Part shown: positions 1 to 8,064 of the stretch, one piece after another
How the letters are laid out: each line of letters opens with the position of its first letter
How positions within the stretch are numbered: the stretch's first letter is position 1
NCBI RefSeq assembly: GCF_003312875.1
Contig: NZ_CP015163.1
Coordinates: 1,612,001-1,676,000, forward strand
From: Amycolatopsis albispora
Lineage (GTDB): Bacteria > Actinomycetota > Actinomycetes > Mycobacteriales > Pseudonocardiaceae
Direction: 5' to 3'
Length of the DNA: 64,000 bases
The notes under the pieces: model-generated
Told to the model about the DNA's origin: nothing
Database searches by the model: none
Seen by the model: the letters and a program-made list of their open reading frames with translations, nothing else
Position numbers and translations under genes: made by a program

Positions 1-2673
1 TGGACTTACGACGGTGAAGGCGACGTCGCTTCGCACACCGACGCGCTGAACCGGGTGGAGCTGACCGAGCACGGCCCGTTCGGCATCGTCACCGCCACCA
101 CCGACGCCGCCGGGGCACGCACCACGCGCCGTTACGACACCGAGCTGCGGCTGCTGGCCGTGACCAATCCCGCCGGGCAGACCTGGGAGTACACCTACGA
201 CGCCGAAGGCAGACTGGTGGCCCAGCGTGACTTCGACGGCCGGGTGACGCGCTGCGCGTACGACGCCGCCGGGCAGCTGACGAGCCTGGTGAACCCGGCG
301 GGGGAGACCGTCGAGTACCGCTACGACGCACTGGGCAACCTCCTCGAACGCATCAGCGCCGGAGGCACCGAGAGCTACCGCTACGACCCGGTGGGCAGGC
401 TCGTGCACGCCACCGGCACCGACGTGGAACTCGTGCTGGAGCACGACGAGCAGGGCCGCGTGGTGCGGCAGACCACCGGCGGGCGCACCACCACCTTCGC
501 CTACGAAGACGGTTCCGCCATCGCCCGGCGCACACCGTCCGGTGTGGACGTTCAGTGGGTGCGCGGACAGGACGGCCTGGACACGCTGACCGTCGCGGGC
601 GCCACGCTGAGCTTCCAGCGGGACGCCGCCGGACGCCCGGTGGCCGTCAGCGCCGGGGCGAACCTGTTGGTACAGCAGGAGTTCGACCCCGCCGGGCGAC
701 TGGCCGGGCAGCACACGCCCGCCGGGCAGCGGCGTTACCACCGCCGCCCGGACGGCAGCATCGCCGAGCGGGTGGACCCGGCGGGCGGTGCGCGGTACGA
801 GTTCGACCCGGTGGGGCGGATCGCCGCGGTGCACAGCCCGGCCGGGGTGGAGCGCTACGCCTACGACGTGACCGGCAACCTGATCTCGTCGTCGCCGGGA
901 ACCGGGGTGGAAGCCGGGCCGCGGCAGTACGCCGGTGGCGAGCTGCGGGCCGCGGGCGCGGTGCGCTACGCCTACGACGCGCGGGGCAGGCTGGTCCAGC
1001 GGACCGTCACCGACCCCGCACGCGGCGCCCTGACCTGGGCCTTCACCTGGGACGTGCAGGACCGCCTGACCGGCGTCCGCACCCCGGACGGCAGCCGGTG
1101 GCGTTACCGGTACGACGCGCTGGACCGCCGCGTGGCCAAGCAGCGGCTGGACCCGGCGGGCGGGATCGCGGAGCAGGTCGAGTTCACCTGGGACGGCAAC
1201 GCGCTGGTCGAGGCGCGGCACACGGTGGGCGGGGTGCCCGCGGGCACGCTGACCTGGGTGCACCACCCCGACGACGAGCGGCCGGTGGCGCAGGCGTTCA
1301 CCGCGCCGGACGGCACCACCCGGCTGGCGGCGCTGGTCACCGACGACGTCGGCACGCCGGTCGAGCTGGTCGCGGCGGACACCGGCGCGGTGCGGCCGCT
1401 GCGCACGAGCCTGTTCGGCCTGGTGCGCGCGGGCGACGGCGACGCGACCCCGCTGCGCTTCCCCGGTCAGTACCACGACACCGAGACCGGGCTGCACTAC
1501 AACGTCTACCGGTACTACGACCCGGCGAACGGCCGTTACCTCTCGCCGGACCCGCTCGGGCTCGAACCGGCGCCGAACCCGCTGACCTACGTGGCGGACC
1601 CGCTGACGGCTTCGGACCCGCTCGGCCTGACCGGCTTCGGCGGGTCCGGTTCGGACCGGCTGGCCGCGAAGTACGCCGCGCAGCAAGGCCAGCAGGCCAC
1701 GCAGAGCGGTCCGCCCAGCTCCGGTGGTGGCAAGTGCAAGAAGCAGCCGCGGCCGAGGCCCGGGTTCAACCCGATGGGCGGCAGGCCCGCCAAGGGTGGC
1801 GCGGCGGGCGGCACCGGTTCCGCGCCGCCGGCGGCGCCGGGCAAGTTCGGGCAGCACCAGAACTCGATCGACAACCCGACCGGCCCGAAGCACCCGACCG
1901 GCCGGACCCAGTCGCAGGCCGGGGCGCTGGAGGACAGCAAGCCGCAGACCCTGGACGGGAGCAAGAACTACGGCGACCAGGGCAGCAAGCCGAAGCCGGG
2001 CGAGAACACCGACGTGATCGAGCTGAACGACGCCGCGCGCAACGGGAAGCTCAACCCGGAACTGCAGAAGCAGATGGACGACATGGGACTGTCCAAACGG
2101 GACGAGCCGTTCATCCGAGGCCACCTGCGCAACGACAACCTGGGTGGGCCGGGCACGTCGGACAACCTGACTCCGTTGAGCCACAACGCCAACTCGAAGA
2201 TGCAGGGCTCGTTCGAAGGGCCGCTGAAGAACACCGACGGCTGGCTGAACAACATGCGGGACAACCTGCCGTCCCACGAGGAACTGGCGAAGAAGTGGGG
2301 CGAGAAGGACGCCAAGACCATTCGCGAGGACCTGAACAAGCTCGAGGCCGAGTACAACGTGGGGCTGAGCAAGGACTACAAGTACCCCAACTCGACCAAC
2401 GGATTCGAGCAGTCACTGCGTGACCACCTGGTGCTCAATGCGGAGTGGAAGCACGATCTGAGCGATGCCACGAAGGCGTACCTGGCAGCCAACCCGGACA
2501 AGCTGAACACCATGCCGATGTACCCGCCCGCCGGCACCAAGCTGGACACGGTCACCGGCGAAATGAAAACCCCGGACGGCAACGTGTACAACGCGGCCGA
2601 GGCCAAGGCCGCCCGCCGCAACGAGTTCCGGGACATCCTGAACGACCGCCTCGACGCAATGGACGTCGACTAG
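1..2673 (+). CDS. Rhs/YD-repeat protein with C-terminal nuclease-like toxin domain (5' partial)
   Basis: The frame is open from base 1, so this is the 3' end of a longer gene. Residues up to about 500 are YD-type repeats (many YDxxGR/YDAxG units) that in this family form a shell around the toxin. The Rhs core end is clear at 1530-1630, where RYLSPDPLGLEP is followed by a second DPLGL; C-terminal toxin domains start after this mark. The tail is first low-complexity (Gly/Pro/Gln/Lys), then a compact domain with RGHLRNDNLGG and PGTSDNLTPL (about 2115-2180). That pattern resembles His-Me-finger DNA/RNA non-specific nucleases, with the His of GHL as likely catalytic residue. Family knowledge: such proteins are exported contact-dependent toxins. 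No clear immunity gene follows; the next gene is a DinB-fold protein 208 bp away. Toxin class is inferred from the motif only. Confidence 0.85.
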   Translation, partial: WTYDGEGDVASHTDALNRVELTEHGPFGIVTATTDAAGARTTRRYDTELRLLAVTNPAGQTWEYTYDAEGRLVAQRDFDGRVTRCAYDAAGQLTSLVNPAGETVEYRYDALGNLLERISAGGTESYRYDPVGRLVHATGTDVELVLEHDEQGRVVRQTTGGRTTTFAYEDGSAIARRTPSGVDVQWVRGQDGLDTLTVAGATLSFQRDAAGRPVAVSAGANLLVQQEFDPAGRLAGQHTPAGQRRYHRRPDGSIAERVDPAGGARYEFDPVGRIAAVHSPAGVERYAYDVTGNLISSSPGTGVEAGPRQYAGGELRAAGAVRYAYDARGRLVQRTVTDPARGALTWAFTWDVQDRLTGVRTPDGSRWRYRYDALDRRVAKQRLDPAGGIAEQVEFTWDGNALVEARHTVGGVPAGTLTWVHHPDDERPVAQAFTAPDGTTRLAALVTDDVGTPVELVAADTGAVRPLRTSLFGLVRAGDGDATPLRFPGQYHDTETGLHYNVYRYYDPANGRYLSPDPLGLEPAPNPLTYVADPLTASDPLGLTGFGGSGSDRLAAKYAAQQGQQATQSGPPSSGGGKCKKQPRPRPGFNPMGGRPAKGGAAGGTGSAPPAAPGKFGQHQNSIDNPTGPKHPTGRTQSQAGALEDSKPQTLDGSKNYGDQGSKPKPGENTDVIELNDAARNGKLNPELQKQMDDMGLSKRDEPFIRGHLRNDNLGGPGTSDNLTPLSHNANSKMQGSFEGPLKNTDGWLNNMRDNLPSHEELAKKWGEKDAKTIREDLNKLEAEYNVGLSKDYKYPNSTNGFEQSLRDHLVLNAEWKHDLSDATKAYLAANPDKLNTMPMYPPAGTKLDTVTGEMKTPDGNVYNAAEAKAARRNEFRDILNDRLDAMDVD

Positions 2674-2881
2674 TGCTGTCGAGCCGGCGCTACTGAAAGC
2701 CCGTTGACCTGATCGCCGGGGTCGCCGTAGGATGGCGGCCTCGGCGCGAGTCAGGGTGTCTGCCCAGCGCCTGAGTTCGGTTGCGGTGCACCGGTTCTGC
2801 CCGCGAACCCGTCGCAGTACCCCCCAACCCGTCCCGGCCGGACGGGTGGTTCGGCATGCCCACGAAACGGAGTGAACAACC
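2674..2881. other. Intergenic gap after the Rhs gene
   Basis: 208 bp without a supported gene. An open frame on the minus strand crosses it, but it has no ribosome binding site and overlaps both neighbours. A GGAG sequence sits just ahead of the next ATG. I see no clear terminator hairpin and no recognisable immunity gene for the Rhs toxin. Confidence 0.5.
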
Positions 2882-3379
2882 ATGAGCACCACCAGGATCA
2901 CCAGCGGAACCGAGCGGACGCTCCTCGAGAACACGCTCGACCGCAACCGCGAAGCGCTGATCGAGACCGCCCGCGGGCTGTCCGAAGCCGACGCCCGCCG
3001 TCGGCTGGTCGCCTCGCTGACCACGCCGATTTCCCTGCTCAAGCACGCCGCCGCCGCGGAACGGATCTGGTTCCAGCGGTTCTGGGCCGGCCTCGGCGAG
3101 TCCGAATGCGACGGTTACGCCGCCCGCGACCTGGGCACCTTCGCCGTCCGCGACGACGAAACGCTGGCCGACGTGATCGCCGAGTTCGAACGCGCGAGCC
3201 GCCGGTCACGGGAGATCGCCGCCGGGTTCGACCTCGACGACACCAGGGAAATCCCCGACGAGGGCACGATCAGCCTGCGGTTCACGCTGCTCGCGATGAT
3301 CGAGGAGTTCGCCCGGCACGCCGGGCACGGCGACATCCTCCGCGAGCAACTCGATCAAACCCAGTCGGGTAAGGTGTGA
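2882..3379 (+). CDS. DinB-fold / DUF664-like protein (possible mycothiol-dependent enzyme)
   Basis: 165 residues, the usual length of the DinB/YfiT four-helix-bundle superfamily. The metal-site pattern is visible: a His in LLKHAAAAERIW near residue 55 and a HAGHGDILRE motif near the C-terminus, which is typical of DUF664/DinB proteins. In actinobacteria many members use mycothiol as co-substrate in detoxification, but the substrate cannot be read from sequence. The ATG at 2882 is preceded by GGAG at good spacing. It stands alone between the Rhs gene and the next gene about 100 bp downstream. Fold assignment is fairly sure; function is not. Confidence 0.75.
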   Translation: MSTTRITSGTERTLLENTLDRNREALIETARGLSEADARRRLVASLTTPISLLKHAAAAERIWFQRFWAGLGESECDGYAARDLGTFAVRDDETLADVIAEFERASRRSREIAAGFDLDDTREIPDEGTISLRFTLLAMIEEFARHAGHGDILREQLDQTQSGKV

Positions 3380-3479
3380 CGCCGTAAGTGCAAACCCTGG
3401 TCAGCGCCAGGTTGGTGGTTGGAGCGTGCTGGCCGTCCCGCGCGTGCGCGGGTACGGACAACGTGAGGAACAACCACCC

Positions 3480-4067
3480 ATGCACGAAAACGATCAGCTC
3501 ATTGCCCTGTTCCGCGAGCACGTCGCGCCGTCCGCCCCGCTGGACGAGGTCGACGCGGCGGCGGCGCGGATCACGGCCGCCGTCGGCGGCTCCAGCCCGC
3601 ACCTGCCGTTGACCGCGCTGGTCGCGGGCGCCTACCAGGTGCTGCTGCGGCGGTTGCCGCGGGCGGCGGCCCGGTCGCTGGTGGCCAAGGCGTTCCACGA
3701 GCCCATGCGGCCCTACGTGCACGACGGCACCAAGGCCGCGCTGGACGCCGCCGACGATCCGTTCACCGTGATCACCGGCTTCTCCAAGGACCGCGAGGAG
3801 AACTACTTCGGCGACGACTTCGTGTTCAGCCGGGTCGAGGACTCCTCGCGGTACCTCGTCGACGTGCACCGGTGCTTCTACGTGCGGGTGCTCGAAATCG
3901 CGGGCGTGCCCGAACTGGGCACGGTGTTCTGCGAGTTCGACGCGGCCTGGATCAGCGCGATCGACCGCGACCGGCACGGAGTGGACTTCGAGCGGCCGAC
4001 GACGATCGCGCGTGGCGGCGCGACCTGCCCGTTCCACTTCCGCCGGGTGACGCCGGATTCGCCCTAA
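3480..4067 (+). CDS. L-2-amino-thiazoline-4-carboxylic acid hydrolase-like protein
   Basis: 195 residues from the ATG at 3480, chosen because GAGG lies 11 bases upstream (3465-3468); a longer frame from 3426 lacks such a site. The C-terminal half carries the family pattern: a run with VHRCFYVRVLEIAGVPEL, then FCEFDAAWISAI, then GGATCPFHFRR, in which Cys and His are spaced as in ATC hydrolases. Related proteins open the thiazoline ring on the route to L-cysteine, but many actinomycete homologues have no tested substrate. The gene ends 12 bp before the convergent phosphatase gene. Family call moderately sure, exact reaction unproven. Confidence 0.65.
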   Translation: MHENDQLIALFREHVAPSAPLDEVDAAAARITAAVGGSSPHLPLTALVAGAYQVLLRRLPRAAARSLVAKAFHEPMRPYVHDGTKAALDAADDPFTVITGFSKDREENYFGDDFVFSRVEDSSRYLVDVHRCFYVRVLEIAGVPELGTVFCEFDAAWISAIDRDRHGVDFERPTTIARGGATCPFHFRRVTPDSP

Positions 4068-4079
4068 GCCGCAGGCGGT

Positions 4080-4514
4080 TCACGGCCTGGGGAACCGGCG
4101 CACCCATCGGCGTTGCCAAGGCGTTTCGACGGCTCGCGGACTGTGGTGCCGCCGGGTCCAGGCCACGGCGTCCGCCGGGTCGGTGCCGGCGAGAACGGCG
4201 AGGCAGGCGAGAACGGTGCCGGTCCGGCCGACACCGCCCGCGCAGGCGACCTCGACCGCCTCGCCGGCGCGCGCCCGGTCGTGGAGGGCGCGGATCTCCC
4301 GGATGGCCGCGTCGCGGTCGCGGGGCAGCCAGAAGTCCGGCCACTGGAGCCAGGTGTGCGGCCAGTGCAGCCCGGCGTCGTGCTCGCGGCGGAGGCGGCG
4401 GGAACCCAGGTACAGGCCGAAATCCGGTGTCGGACCGGGCGGCAGCGGGCGGCGGAGGCCACGTCCCCGGACCCACGAGCCGTCCGGCAACTGGAGACTA
4501 CCGGGCAGGCTCAT
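4080..4514 (-). CDS. Small dual-specificity/tyrosine phosphatase-like protein
   Basis: 144 residues. The phosphatase loop CAGGVGRTG is complete, with Cys91 as nucleophile and Arg97 for phosphate binding. An Asp in the WPDFWLP segment (near residue 60) could be the general acid. The length is that of a minimal dual-specificity phosphatase. The start ATG at 4514 overlaps the stop of the upstream CGNR gene (ATGA), so the two are translationally coupled. Longer open frames upstream are shadows of that neighbour. The natural substrate (phosphotyrosine, phosphoserine or a phosphoinositide-like molecule) cannot be inferred. Confidence 0.8.
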   Translation of the reverse strand: MSLPGSLQLPDGSWVRGRGLRRPLPPGPTPDFGLYLGSRRLRREHDAGLHWPHTWLQWPDFWLPRDRDAAIREIRALHDRARAGEAVEVACAGGVGRTGTVLACLAVLAGTDPADAVAWTRRHHSPRAVETPWQRRWVRRFPRP

Positions 4515-5095
4515 CGGGCCACGCTCCCCGCACGCTGACGGGCACGGTGGTTGGCGACGTTCACGCGGTTGCCGCAGCGGTCCGGCGTGCAGTAGCGGCG
4601 GCGGCCCGCGCGGCTGGTGTCCGCGAACACGCCACGGCAGCCGGTGGCGTCGCAGGCGCGGAAGCGGTCGTGGCCGAGCACCCGGACCACACCGAGCAGG
4701 CTGACGCCGAAGAGCGCGGCCAGTTCGTCGGCGAGCGGGGCGCCGGGTGCGGTGGGCACGTGCCACTGCCACCGGTCGTCGCCGTCCCGGCGCAGCACCG
4801 GGCCGAGCGCGGCCCGGCGGGCGAGCACGTGCCCGCCCGCGACGGCCTGGTCGGCCGTCTCGGTCTCCAGAATGCCGCGCACCTCGCGGCGCAGGAGCTG
4901 CACGCCGAAGAGGTCTTCGCCGGTCGGCTCGCGCTCCGCGACGGCGTCCGGGTACACGTGGTGCTCGGCCAGGAAGCCGGCGAGCGCTTCGGGCGTGGGC
5001 AGGCCGTCCCCGTCCGGCCGGACCGTCGGTGAGGTGTTGACCAGATCCGTCGCCACGGCGGCGCCGGTGGGGTAGTCGTTCAGCGGGATGTCCAC
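4511..5095 (-). CDS. CGNR zinc-finger protein with ABATE-type N-terminal domain
   Basis: 194 residues from the GTG at 5095, preferred over an upstream ATG at 5158 because GGAAGG precedes it closely and because it begins just ahead of the N-terminal domain pattern with DLVNT (normally near residue 15-20). The C-terminal zinc finger is clear: C-DATGC-RGVF, RRYCTPDRCGNR, then NHRARQR, as in zf-CGNR regulators. The family is common in actinobacteria next to metabolic genes and is thought to bind DNA. It is divergent from a LysR gene across a 68-bp promoter region and coupled to the phosphatase gene downstream. Confidence 0.85.
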   Translation of the reverse strand: MDIPLNDYPTGAAVATDLVNTSPTVRPDGDGLPTPEALAGFLAEHHVYPDAVAEREPTGEDLFGVQLLRREVRGILETETADQAVAGGHVLARRAALGPVLRRDGDDRWQWHVPTAPGAPLADELAALFGVSLLGVVRVLGHDRFRACDATGCRGVFADTSRAGRRRYCTPDRCGNRVNVANHRARQRAGSVAR

Positions 5096-5108
5096 GCCCG
5101 TCCTTCCC

Positions 5109-5130
5109 GTAAGGCTAAAAGTGATCTTAC
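5109..5130. promoter_or_regulatory. Inverted repeat, candidate LysR or CGNR operator
   Basis: GTAAG (5109-5113) and CTTAC (5126-5130) form a perfect 5-bp inverted repeat with a 12-bp AT-rich centre, between the divergent CGNR and LysR genes. LysR-type regulators normally bind interrupted dyads in such positions. The right arm overlaps the -35 hexamer proposed for the LysR promoter, which would fit autoregulation. Position and symmetry are seen; the binding protein is inferred. Confidence 0.45.
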
Positions 5131-5155
5131 AACCATTACCAGGACGCGCTATCGT
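5127..5155 (+). promoter_or_regulatory. Candidate promoter of the LysR gene, probably leaderless
   Basis: TTACAA (5127-5132), a 17-bp spacer and TATCGT (5150-5155). The GTG start at 5164 falls where transcription would begin, and there is no Shine-Dalgarno sequence ahead of it, so a leaderless transcript is likely. Hexamers are read by eye. Confidence 0.4.
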
Positions 5156-5163
5156 CACCCCTC

Positions 5164-6033
5164 GTGGACCTCACCATCCAGCACCTGCGCTGCTTTCTCG
5201 CTGTCGCCGAGGAGCGGCACTTCGGCCACGCCGCCGCGCGGTTGCAGGTCAGCTCCTCCGCGCTGAGCGAGCAGATCTCGTCGCTGGAGCGGCGGCTGCA
5301 CCGGCCGCTGTTCCGCCGGTCCTCCCGCAGCGTCGAACTCACCGAGCACGGTCACGACCTGGTGCCGCTGGCCAGGCAGGCGCTCGAAGCCATGGACGAG
5401 GTGGTGACCTGGGCCAAGGGCGAGGTGGCCGAGCCGCGCCTCCGCGTCGGCCTGATGGTGTCCAGCCCGAGGTTCCGGGCCATCATGGCCACCGCGGCGC
5501 GTCGGCTGCCGCACGTGCGGTGGCAGATCCGGCAACTGGGCTTCCTCCGCTGCTCAGACGCCCTGGCCGGGGGCGAGGTGGACTGCGCGTTCGTCGCCGA
5601 GATCGGGCGGAATCCGGCGCCCGCGTTCGAAGCGGTGCCGCTGTGGGAGGAAGGCTGTGTGCTGGTGACGCCGTCGGGGCACCCGCTCGCCGGGCGGAGT
5701 TCGGTCCGGCTGGCCGACCTGGCCGGGGAGACCTTCATTTCGGTGGAGGACAACGAGGTTTCCGAGCGCTGGTACTCGGCGCTGTCGGCGGAGGGCTCCG
5801 GGCCGCGGCTGCTGCCGGTGGCCAGGAACTTCGAGGAAGTGCTGGAACTGTGCGGGGCCGGGCAGGGCGTCAACATCGCCGGGGAGTCCGCGCCGGAAAC
5901 CTACGCGCGGCCAGGGGTCTCGTTTGTGCCGATCGCGGACTCACCGCCCGCGACCACCTATCTGTACCTGCGCCGGGAACGCAGGTCCGCCGCGCTGGAC
6001 GAGTTCGCCCGGATCGCCACCGGGGAGGACTGA
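5164..6033 (+). CDS. LysR-family transcriptional regulator
   Basis: 289 residues, normal LysR length. The N-terminal winged helix-turn-helix is canonical: LRCFLAVAEERHFGHAAARL, then SSSALSEQISSLERRLHRPLF with TEHG at the end. The remainder is a type 2 periplasmic-binding-like effector domain. It starts with GTG at 5164. It is divergent from the CGNR gene and 79 bp ahead of a hydrolase-bicupin pair on the same strand, so it probably controls one or both sides. The effector is unknown; neighbours hint at an aromatic or flavonoid-like compound. Confidence 0.9.
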   Translation: MDLTIQHLRCFLAVAEERHFGHAAARLQVSSSALSEQISSLERRLHRPLFRRSSRSVELTEHGHDLVPLARQALEAMDEVVTWAKGEVAEPRLRVGLMVSSPRFRAIMATAARRLPHVRWQIRQLGFLRCSDALAGGEVDCAFVAEIGRNPAPAFEAVPLWEEGCVLVTPSGHPLAGRSSVRLADLAGETFISVEDNEVSERWYSALSAEGSGPRLLPVARNFEEVLELCGAGQGVNIAGESAPETYARPGVSFVPIADSPPATTYLYLRRERRSAALDEFARIATGED

Positions 6034-6112
6034 GCGATCATCCGGATCAGCCGAACGGCCGTCCGGAGAATCGCGCTGGTGTGTGTCCACGGTGGACCCG
6101 AGGATGGACGGC

Positions 6113-7015
6113 ATGCCGTCCCACCCCGAAGCGGTCCAGCGTGCTCCCAGCCTGGTCTTCGCCCGGCGCGACACCGGCGACCTGGTGCTCGACCTCTACC
6201 GCCCACCCGGTGCGGACGGCCCGGTGCCCGTGGTGCTCTGGCTGCACGGCGGTGGCTGGTTCACCGGCGACCGGAAGCTGGCGCCCGACCTGGCGCCGCG
6301 TGTGCTGGCGACCGGCTGCGCGATGGCGAGCATCGAGTACCGGCTGTCCGGGCAGGCGTTGTTCCCCGCCCAGTGGCACGACGTGCGGGCGGCGATCCGG
6401 TTCCTGCGGGTGAATTCCGCGCGCTACGGCCTGGATCCGGACGCGATCGGCCTGTGGGGCGCGTCGGCGGGCGGGCACCTGGCCGCACTCACCGGGCTCA
6501 CCGGCCGGCTCGACACCGTGCCGGGGGAGCGGGAGACCGGTGCCGTGCCGGTGCGCGCGGTCGCCGCGGCCTATCCGCCGGTGGACCTCGCCGAGGTGGT
6601 CGCCGACGCGGAGGCCGCGGGCAGGCCGGGGGAGTCGTCGCCGGAGGCACGGTTGCTCGGCGGACATCCAGTGGACCGGCCCGACGCGGCCCGTCAAGCG
6701 AGCCCGCTGACCTGGATCACCGCTGACGCACCGCCGTTCCAGCTTTCCCACGGCACCGGCGACGTGCTGGTTTCGCACCGGCAGAGCGAACGGCTGCACG
6801 CGGCGCTCGTGGCGGGTGGTGTGCCGAGCGAGCTGTACCTGCTCGACAGCTACCCGCACGCCTTCCTCACCGCTACGGAGCCATTCAGCACCGCGTCCGC
6901 GGTCCGCCGGACGGCGCTCGACGGCGACAAGCCGGTCGAGTTCGGCTTCCCGGACATCGACAACTTCTTCCGCAAGCACCTCAGGAATCCGTCCACCACA
7001 GGAGAAAACCGGTGA
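6113..7015 (+). CDS. Alpha/beta hydrolase, HSL-like esterase (alpha/beta hydrolase fold-3)
   Basis: 300 residues from ATG 6113, which has GAGG nine bases upstream; the open frame further upstream lies over the LysR gene and is not coding. The oxyanion-hole motif HGGGW follows a beta-strand, the nucleophile elbow reads GASAGG, and an Asp in GTGDVLVSH and a His in YPHAF complete a hormone-sensitive-lipase type triad. The enzyme is cytoplasmic, with no signal peptide. Its stop codon overlaps the GTG of the bicupin gene (GTGA), so the two are coupled. It probably hydrolyses an ester or lactone related to the substrate or product of the dioxygenase. Confidence 0.85.
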   Translation: MPSHPEAVQRAPSLVFARRDTGDLVLDLYRPPGADGPVPVVLWLHGGGWFTGDRKLAPDLAPRVLATGCAMASIEYRLSGQALFPAQWHDVRAAIRFLRVNSARYGLDPDAIGLWGASAGGHLAALTGLTGRLDTVPGERETGAVPVRAVAAAYPPVDLAEVVADAEAAGRPGESSPEARLLGGHPVDRPDAARQASPLTWITADAPPFQLSHGTGDVLVSHRQSERLHAALVAGGVPSELYLLDSYPHAFLTATEPFSTASAVRRTALDGDKPVEFGFPDIDNFFRKHLRNPSTTGENR

Positions 7016-8058
7016 TCCCAGCCGATCTCGAGGCGATGCACACCCTCGCGCCGGTGCTCAACTCACTGCCCGGCGAGCCCGTTCCGTACTACCTCGCCAG
7101 CGGCGAGGGCCTGCGTTTCGAACAAGGCGGTCTACTGTGGACGGTGATTGCCCGGACCCGGGACACCGGCGGCCTGTTCGACGCGGCGTTCGTGCTCGGC
7201 CCGCGTGGCGCGGAGGTGCCGTTCCACAGTTTCCCGGCGCACCAGCGTTCCTACTACGTGTTCGAGGGCAGCGCGCAGTTCTGGTTGCCGGGGGAGAGCC
7301 GCGTGCTCGTGCCGGGTGATTCGGTGCACGTGCCGCCGGGCACACCGGTGGCCTACCGGATGCTCAGCCACCTCACCCGGGTGCTGTGTTATTCCGCACC
7401 CGGTGGCGCGCTGGACGAGTTGGCCGGTAAGGGAAACGCGGTCGAACACCACATCTACTCGGCGGGCGAGATCGGCGGGCCGGTGCTGCCGGACGGCGCG
7501 GTCCCCCACGACCTGCCGAAGGCCGCCGCGAGCGAGCAATGGGACGACACCCTGCCGTCCGGCGCCGACGCCTACTTCCTGCGCTCGCGCACCGGGGATC
7601 GCCGGGGCTGGCCGGACGCGGTGAACTCGTTCCTGGTGCGTGGCCGGAACACCGGTGGCCGGTACTTCGCGGTGAACACCCTGGCCGCGCCGCAGCCCTA
7701 CATCATCCGGCACTTCCACCAGCGGCACACCGAGAACTTCGTCTGCCTGTCCGGGCGGATCTGGCTGTGGGTCAACGGCGAGGAGATCCTGCTGACCGCC
7801 GGGGACTTCCTGCACGCCCCGGCCGGGACCGTGCACAGCTTCGCGGTCACCGCGCACAACACGCAGCTGCTCGGGCTGCTCACCTCCGACATCTTCGAGC
7901 CGTTCTTCGACGTCACCGGCGCGCCCACCGGCGACCACGTGCACACCGAAGGCCTGATCGACCCGTCGGTGGTGATGGGCGGCATGGCGGCCAATCCGGA
8001 CCTGGACGTCGTGGTGGTCGGCGGACCGCCGGAGCGGGTGCGGGCCGCCGGGCTCTGA
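7012..8058 (+). CDS. Bicupin dioxygenase, quercetin 2,3-dioxygenase-like
   Basis: 348 residues made of two cupin barrels. The first has PFHSFPAHQRSYYVFEG, the second IRHFHQRHTENFVCLSG, the latter with the HxH...E metal-binding pattern followed by the usual PAGTVHSF. Length and layout match bacterial quercetin 2,3-dioxygenases, which cleave a flavonol heterocycle with O2 and a divalent metal. GTG 7012 is preceded by AGGAG (7000-7004) and overlaps the hydrolase stop. Together with the hydrolase this suggests a small aromatic degradation unit under the LysR gene. The true substrate may be another enediol or flavonoid. Confidence 0.8.
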   Translation: MIPADLEAMHTLAPVLNSLPGEPVPYYLASGEGLRFEQGGLLWTVIARTRDTGGLFDAAFVLGPRGAEVPFHSFPAHQRSYYVFEGSAQFWLPGESRVLVPGDSVHVPPGTPVAYRMLSHLTRVLCYSAPGGALDELAGKGNAVEHHIYSAGEIGGPVLPDGAVPHDLPKAAASEQWDDTLPSGADAYFLRSRTGDRRGWPDAVNSFLVRGRNTGGRYFAVNTLAAPQPYIIRHFHQRHTENFVCLSGRIWLWVNGEEILLTAGDFLHAPAGTVHSFAVTAHNTQLLGLLTSDIFEPFFDVTGAPTGDHVHTEGLIDPSVVMGGMAANPDLDVVVVGGPPERVRAAGL

Positions 8059-8064
8059 CGGCGC

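Noticed and set aside
2413..3042. Minus-strand open frame opposite the Rhs tail and DinB-like gene
   Set aside because: Overlaps two convincing genes, no ribosome site, no recognisable domain; a GC-rich shadow frame.
5924..6112. Upstream extension of the hydrolase gene
   Set aside because: Lies inside the LysR coding region and gives Arg/Pro-rich nonsense; ATG 6113 has a good ribosome site.
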